Shown here: positions 32,713 through 36,551 of the stretch, one piece after another | Position numbering within the stretch: position 1 is the first letter of the stretch | Layout: the number at the start of each line of letters is the position of its first letter | From: Micromonospora solifontis | GTDB taxonomy: Bacteria; Actinomycetota; Actinomycetes; Mycobacteriales; Micromonosporaceae | Assembly (NCBI RefSeq): GCF_003725545.1 | Contig: NZ_RJLN01000054.1 | Coordinates: 1-36,551 of the forward strand | Length of the DNA: 36,551 nucleotides | Direction of reading: 5' to 3' | The notes under the pieces: generated by a model | What the model was told of the DNA's origin: nothing | The model's database searches: none | What the model saw: the letters and a program-made list of their open reading frames with translations, nothing else | Position numbers and translations under genes: made by a program

Positions 32713-32749
32713 CCGTCGAGGCTGGTACCGGCGGTACCACCTTCGACGG
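32713..32749. promoter_or_regulatory. Long inverted-repeat operator between SDR and XRE regulator
   Basis: Arms 32713-32729 (CCGTCGAGGCTGGTACC) and 32733-32749 are complementary at 15 of 17 positions around a GGC centre, so two GGTACC sites face each other. The element fills the 102-base divergent gap and ends 24 bases before the regulator start, an ideal site for autoregulation and control of the SDR. Confidence 0.62.
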
Positions 32750-32773
32750 CCCGGGTTGCGGCACGCTGGAGGC

Positions 32774-33622
32774 ATGAGCACGCTGCGCCACGCTGAGCTG
32801 GCCGACTTCCTGCGCGCCCGCCGCGCCCGGGTGCGCCCCGCCGAGGTCGGCCTCCCCGAGGGGGTACGCCGCCGCACGCCCGGCCTGCGCCGCCAGGAGG
32901 TCGCACAGCTCGCCGGCATCTCCATCGACTACTACATCCGCATCGAGCAGGGCCGGGGCCCGCACCCGTCCCGGCAGGTGCTCGCCGCCCTGGCCCGGGC
33001 GCTGCTGCTCAGCCGGAACGAGCGGGCGTACCTGTTCCGGCTCGCCGGGGAGAGCCCGCCGGAGGCGACCGGGCCGAGCCGGGAGGTGCCGGCGGGGCTG
33101 CGGCACCTGCTGGACGCGATGACCGACACCCCCGCGTACCTGGTCGACGCCGCGTACGACGTGCTGGCCTGGAACCGGCTCGCCGCGTGGTTCGTCGGCG
33201 ACCTCACGGCGGTGCCGGTGGGTGACCGGAACATGATCCGCTGGATGTTCCGCCGGGAGGTTCCGGAGTCGTACTGGCGCGACCCGGAGGTGCTCACCTT
33301 CGCCCGCACGTCGATCGCCGACCTGCGCGCCGCGTACGGCCGCTACCCGGCCGACCCGGCGCTCGCCGCGCTGGTCACCGAGCTGCTCGGGGTGTCGCCG
33401 CGGTTCGCCGCGCTCTGGGCCGAGCACGAGGTGGGGGAGCGCCGGCCGACCGTCAAGCGGGTCACCCACCCGGAGCTGGGACCGCTGGAGTTTGAGTGCC
33501 GGGTGCTGCACGTGCCGGAGACCGACCAGCGGCTGATCGTGTACGTCCCGGAGCCGGGCTCGCCGACCCAGGCGGCGTTCCACCGGGTCGGCGAGCGCAC
33601 GGCCGCTCAGCTGGGCACGTAG
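32774..33622 (+). CDS. XRE-family regulator with MmyB-like ligand domain
   Basis: A 282-residue regulator. The N-terminal Cro/C1-type helix-turn-helix (about 35-90) reads TPGLRRQEVAQLAGISIDYY and IRIEQGRG, the signature of the MmyB-like actinomycete group. The C-terminal ligand domain (about 105-275) includes DTPAYLVDAAYDVLAWNRLA and HPELGPLEFECRVLHVPETD. GGAGG is only one base from ATG 32774, too close to act as a normal ribosome site. The last 16 bases overlap the convergent aldo/keto reductase gene. Confidence 0.92.
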   Translation: MSTLRHAELADFLRARRARVRPAEVGLPEGVRRRTPGLRRQEVAQLAGISIDYYIRIEQGRGPHPSRQVLAALARALLLSRNERAYLFRLAGESPPEATGPSREVPAGLRHLLDAMTDTPAYLVDAAYDVLAWNRLAAWFVGDLTAVPVGDRNMIRWMFRREVPESYWRDPEVLTFARTSIADLRAAYGRYPADPALAALVTELLGVSPRFAALWAEHEVGERRPTVKRVTHPELGPLEFECRVLHVPETDQRLIVYVPEPGSPTQAAFHRVGERTAAQLGT

Positions 33623-34461
33623 TCGAAGGTGTCCGGGTTGGGACCCTGCCGGCCGGCCTCGCCCTTGTCCAGGTTGGTGATCCGGTCCATCGCCGCGCCG
33701 TCCAGCTCGAAGTCGAAGATCCGGAAGTTCTCCTCGATCCGGGCCGGCGTGGTCGACTTCGGGAAGACGATGTCACCGCGCTGCACGTGCCAGCGCAGCA
33801 CCACCTGGGCGGGGGTGCGGCCCACCTGCTCGGCGATGTCGACGACCGTCGGGTCGCCCAGCACGTTGCCCTGGGCGATCGGCGACCACGCCTCGGTGAG
33901 GATGTTGTGCGCCCTGCCGTACGCGCGCACCTCCTCGTTGCAGAAGTACGGGTGCACCTCGATCTGGTTCACCGCCGGCACCACGTCCGCCTCGGCGGCC
34001 AGCCGCTCCAGGTGCGCCACCTGGAAGTTGGAGACGCCGATCGACTTCACCCGCCCGTCGCGCTGGAACTCCTCCAGCACCTTCCAGGTCGAGACGTAGT
34101 CGCCGTCGTAGAGCGTCGGCAGCGGCCAGTGGATCAGGAACAGGTCCAGGTAGTCGAACCGCAACGCCTGCAACGTCTGCTCGAACGCCTTGCGGGCGTC
34201 GTCGGGCCGGTGGAAACCGTTGTTGAGCTTGCTGGTGACGAAGACGTCCCGGCGGTCCAGCCCGGAGGCGCGGACCGCCTGCCCGACCTCGGCCTCGTTG
34301 CCGTACATCTCGGCGGTGTCGATGTGCCGGTAGCCCACCTCCAGGGCCTTGCCGACGGCCTGGGCGGTGTCCTTCGGGTCGATCTGGAACACCCCGAAAC
34401 CGAGCTGCGGGATGGTGTTGCCGTCGTTGAGCGAGATGTCGGGAACGGTGTTCGCGGCCAT
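33607..34461 (-). CDS. Aldo/keto reductase, 2,5-diketo-D-gluconate reductase type
   Basis: A 284-residue reductase of the DkgA/AKR5-like group. The tetrad is Asp48 and Tyr53 in HIDTAEMYGNE, Lys78 in VTSKLNN, His111 in LIHWPLP. VKSIGVSNF, NQIEVHPYF and FPKSTTPARIEENFRIFDFE are family signatures. ATG 34461 is preferred: TGAGG lies six bases upstream, whereas ATG 34473 has GGGAG with no spacer. It is probably co-transcribed with the LysR gene, which stops eight bases upstream. Its 3' end overlaps the XRE gene on the opposite strand by 16 bases. Confidence 0.93.
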   Translation of the reverse strand: MAANTVPDISLNDGNTIPQLGFGVFQIDPKDTAQAVGKALEVGYRHIDTAEMYGNEAEVGQAVRASGLDRRDVFVTSKLNNGFHRPDDARKAFEQTLQALRFDYLDLFLIHWPLPTLYDGDYVSTWKVLEEFQRDGRVKSIGVSNFQVAHLERLAAEADVVPAVNQIEVHPYFCNEEVRAYGRAHNILTEAWSPIAQGNVLGDPTVVDIAEQVGRTPAQVVLRWHVQRGDIVFPKSTTPARIEENFRIFDFELDGAAMDRITNLDKGEAGRQGPNPDTFDYVPS

Positions 34462-34469
34462 GAAGAGCC

Positions 34470-35498
34470 TCATCTCCCATCGTCGGGGTTACACCCGGCC
34501 TTCCTACCCGCTCGGGTCGGACCATCACGCGACTCTTCGTCCTGGCCGGCCTCGAAGAGCACCGGCCAGGGCCGGGCGGCCGGCGCGAGGGTCGCCGGCC
34601 GGGGCGGCCCCGCGTCCACCCCGAGCACCTCCGCCGCGAGCTGCCCGAACATCGGCGCCGCCGGGTGCGCCGCCCGGGCCGGCCAGGCCGCCGAGGTACG
34701 CCGTACCAGGGGCGCGCCGACGATCGGCCGCCAGGCGATCCGGGGCTCCCGGCGGGCCGTCGCCGCCGGCTCGACCGCCACCGCCCCACCGGCGAGGACC
34801 AGGCCGAACAGGAACTCCGGGTTGCGGGCGTGCCGGACCCGGGCCGGGGTGAACCCGTGCTCCCGGCAGACCGCCAGCACGTGGTCGTGCCAGCCCGGCG
34901 CGGTGGCCCGGGGCGCGGTGATCAGGTCCAGCCCGGCCAGGTCGGCCAGCGCCACCTGCCGGGCCCGCGCCGCCGGGGCGTCGCGCGGCAGCAGCACCCC
35001 CACCGGCACATCCACGGTGGGGCCCAGGCGCAGCCCCGACCCGGGCACCGGCTGGTGCAGCAGGCCCACGTCGAGCCGGCCCTCGGCGAGCATCCGCACC
35101 TGCTCGCCGCTGGTCAGCTCGTGCAGGTCCACGTCGAGGCCGGACGCCCGGGCGGCCAGCCCGTCGAGCAGCGCGCGCAGCGTCACCGCCGGGGTCTCCG
35201 GGGGTACGCCGGCCCGCAGCAGCCCCAGCGTGCCCTGCCGTACCTGGTCGATCAGGTTGCGCAGCCGCCGTTCACCGGCCAGCAGCTCGTCGGCCTCGCC
35301 GAGCAGCAACTGGCCGGCGGTGGTGAGCCGGACCTGCCGTTGCGACCGGTCGAACAGGACGACGTCCAGCTCCCGCTCCAGGCGTTGGATCGACTGGCTC
35401 AGCGGCGGCTGGGCGATCCCCAGCGCCTCGGCGGCCCGCCCGAAGTGGAGCTCCCGGGCGACCACCACGAAGTGCCGTAGGTGCCGCAGCAGGTCCAC
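34470..35498 (-). CDS. LysR-family transcriptional regulator
   Basis: A 342-residue regulator. The winged helix (about 1-60) reads LRHFVVVARELHFGRAAEAL and AQPPLSQSIQRLERELDVVL, the classical LysR signature. The periplasmic-binding-like effector domain runs from about 88 to 300 (LLRAGVPPETPA, EGRLDVGLLHQP). About 35 extra residues at the C-terminus are Pro/Arg-rich and unlike the family. The start is GTG 35498, seven bases after TAGGGT, suggesting a leaderless mRNA. It probably controls the aldo/keto reductase downstream and/or the divergent serine hydrolase. Confidence 0.9.
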   Translation of the reverse strand: MDLLRHLRHFVVVARELHFGRAAEALGIAQPPLSQSIQRLERELDVVLFDRSQRQVRLTTAGQLLLGEADELLAGERRLRNLIDQVRQGTLGLLRAGVPPETPAVTLRALLDGLAARASGLDVDLHELTSGEQVRMLAEGRLDVGLLHQPVPGSGLRLGPTVDVPVGVLLPRDAPAARARQVALADLAGLDLITAPRATAPGWHDHVLAVCREHGFTPARVRHARNPEFLFGLVLAGGAVAVEPAATARREPRIAWRPIVGAPLVRRTSAAWPARAAHPAAPMFGQLAAEVLGVDAGPPRPATLAPAARPWPVLFEAGQDEESRDGPTRAGRKAGCNPDDGR

Positions 35499-35505
35499 GT
35501 CCCGC

Positions 35506-35531
35506 ACCCTACGCGCGCGCTTCGCTAGCGT
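35506..35531. promoter_or_regulatory. Back-to-back -10 boxes for two leaderless genes
   Basis: On the minus strand TAGGGT (35511-35506) lies seven bases before the LysR GTG at 35498. On the plus strand TAGCGT (35526-35531) lies six bases before the hydrolase GTG at 35538. That spacing puts both transcription starts at or next to the start codons, the actinobacterial leaderless arrangement; neither gene has a clear ribosome site. Confidence 0.5.
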
Positions 35532-35537
35532 GGCGGG

Positions 35538-36350
35538 GTGGACGTGGACGCACCGGGGCGACAGGTCGCCGTCCGCGCCGACGAGCAGATCGTCATCGCC
35601 TCGGTGTTCAAGATCCTGCTGGTGCTGGAGTTCGCCCGGCAGGTCGTCGCCGGTCAGCTCGACCCGGCCGAGCGGGTCCTGGTCGGCGCGGCGGACCGGC
35701 TCGGCGGCTGGGGGGTGGCCGGCTGCGCCGACGACGTCGAGGTCTCGCTGCGTGACCTCGCGTACTTCACCATGTCGGTCAGCGACAACACCGCCGCCGA
35801 TCTGCTGCTGCGCCGGGTCGGCCCGGACGTGCCGCCGATGCTCGCCGCCGAGCTGGGGCTGGCGCGTACCCGGATCCTCGGCGGGCCCCGGCAGCTGGTC
35901 GAGCTGATGCTCGCCGACGTGGGCGCCCGCGACGAGGCGGACTTCGCCCGGATCTTCCCCACCGTGAGCGCCGACCGGGTCCGCGCGATGCGGGTCTTCG
36001 ATCCGGCGCACACCACGTCCAGCACCGCCCGCGAGATCACCCGGCTGCTGGAGCTGATCTGGCGGGACGAGGCCGGGCCGCCCTCCGCCTGCGCGATGGT
36101 CCGCGAGCTGATGGCCCGGCAGCTCTTCTGGACCCGGCTGGCCGCCGGCTTCCCGCCCGGTGTCCGGGTCGCCGGGAAGACCGGCAACCTTCCCGGCCTG
36201 CACCTGGAGGCCGGGGTCGCCGAATACCCGGACGGCGGCCGGTACGCCGTCCTGGTCCACGCTCGTACCCGGCGGCTGAACGTCCGGCGGATCGACGTCG
36301 ACCTGGCGATGGGTGCGGCGGCCCGGGTCGCGGTCGAGTCGCTGCGCTGA
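35538..36350 (+). CDS. Serine hydrolase of the class A beta-lactamase fold
   Basis: A 270-residue protein with the penicillin-recognising motif set: SVFK at 22-25 (nucleophile Ser22, Lys25), SDN at 82-84, KTG at 214-216. HTTSSTAREITRLL (158-171) matches the TTTP segment of class A enzymes. No signal peptide is present, and the omega-loop glutamate needed for beta-lactam deacylation is not recognisable. It is therefore probably an intracellular esterase/peptidase-like relative rather than a resistance enzyme. GTG 35538 is taken as start; GTG 35544 is close behind. It is divergent from the LysR gene. Confidence 0.85.
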   Translation: MDVDAPGRQVAVRADEQIVIASVFKILLVLEFARQVVAGQLDPAERVLVGAADRLGGWGVAGCADDVEVSLRDLAYFTMSVSDNTAADLLLRRVGPDVPPMLAAELGLARTRILGGPRQLVELMLADVGARDEADFARIFPTVSADRVRAMRVFDPAHTTSSTAREITRLLELIWRDEAGPPSACAMVRELMARQLFWTRLAAGFPPGVRVAGKTGNLPGLHLEAGVAEYPDGGRYAVLVHARTRRLNVRRIDVDLAMGAAARVAVESLR

Positions 36351-36391
36351 ATTTCCCCGCCAGCAGGGTGCAGCCGGTTCGAGCTGCGGTG

Positions 36392-36407
36392 ATATCCGGT
36401 CGGATAT
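36392..36407. promoter_or_regulatory. Perfect 16-bp palindrome upstream of the last gene
   Basis: ATATCCG (36392-36398) and CGGATAT (36401-36407) form a perfect inverted repeat around GT in the gap 36351-36499. It is A/T-rich for this genome and lies about 93 bases before the next start, so it is a plausible regulator site. Confidence 0.4.
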
Positions 36408-36499
36408 GGACCGTGCCGCCGGTCGATCTTGGACAGGGCGGACCGGGCGGTGGTGGGCTGGGCGCACCGATCACCCAGCCACAACGGGGAGGACGCACC

Positions 36500-36551
36500 A
36501 TGCCCGCAGACCGTCCGTACGACCGTCGCCGCCTGCTCCGCGACGCCGCGG
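36500..36551 (+). CDS. Start of a gene with a twin-arginine-like signal, cut by the window edge
   Basis: Only 17 codons are present: MPADRPYDRRRLLRDAA. GGGGAGG seven bases before ATG 36500 is a strong ribosome site. D-R-R-R-L-L-R-D-A-A looks like the n-region of a Tat signal peptide or a Tat-like lipoprotein signal, so the product is probably exported folded. Nothing more can be said about its function. Confidence 0.6.
   Translation, partial: MPADRPYDRRRLLRDAA

Noticed and set aside
36371..36388. GGTTCGAGCTGC resembling a tRNA T-arm
   Set aside because: No acceptor, D or anticodon arms can be folded around it.

Overview
The window is very GC-rich DNA with strong G/C third-position bias, many GTG starts, 4-base start/stop overlaps and AGGAG-type ribosome sites. 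It looks like the chromosome of a filamentous high-GC actinomycete, most plausibly Micromonosporaceae, judging from gene style alone. About 37 genes are supported. No rRNA, tRNA, CRISPR array or intact insertion sequence was seen.

Region by region: (a) 1-342 is the end of an AbiEii-type nucleotidyltransferase toxin gene. (b) 473-2943 holds a two-HTH regulator, divergent from a DUF4097-like beta-helix protein and an alpha/beta hydrolase. (c) 3020-6730 is a four-gene minus-strand operon: a duplicated-motif lipoprotein, a membrane-fusion protein with a peptidoglycan-binding domain, a MacB/LolD-type ATPase and an FtsX-type permease. All are joined by 4-base overlaps, and an OmpR-type two-component pair (6854-8766) is divergent from them. 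(d) 8945-15918 is a mixed stretch: an SF1-helicase-like NTPase, two exported proteins of unknown function, an in-frame GNAT-PIN fusion and a snapalysin-type metalloprotease.

(e) 16.0-30.0 kb is the most coherent block, a catabolic island. A plus-strand operon encodes an SCP-x-type thiolase, a two-subunit MaoC hydratase, a short-chain dehydrogenase, an acyl-CoA dehydrogenase and a regulator with two TetR domains. A facing minus-strand operon encodes a fumarylacetoacetate-hydrolase-family enzyme, an acyl-CoA ligase and an MFS importer. Divergent from that operon are hydantoinase/oxoprolinase A and B subunits and a FadR-type GntR regulator. Together these supply uptake, ring or amide opening (or carboxylation), CoA activation, one full beta-oxidation round and two local regulators. 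The substrate cannot be read from the sequence; a lactam, cyclic imide or aromatic/alicyclic acid is the inference.

(f) 30.0-36.55 kb holds small conserved-looking proteins, two aldo/keto reductases, an SDR divergent from an XRE/MmyB-type regulator across a long inverted repeat, a LysR regulator divergent from a serine hydrolase with apparently leaderless starts on both sides, and the first codons of a gene with a twin-arginine-like signal. Three convergent gene pairs and one isolated gene end are closed by strong GC hairpins.
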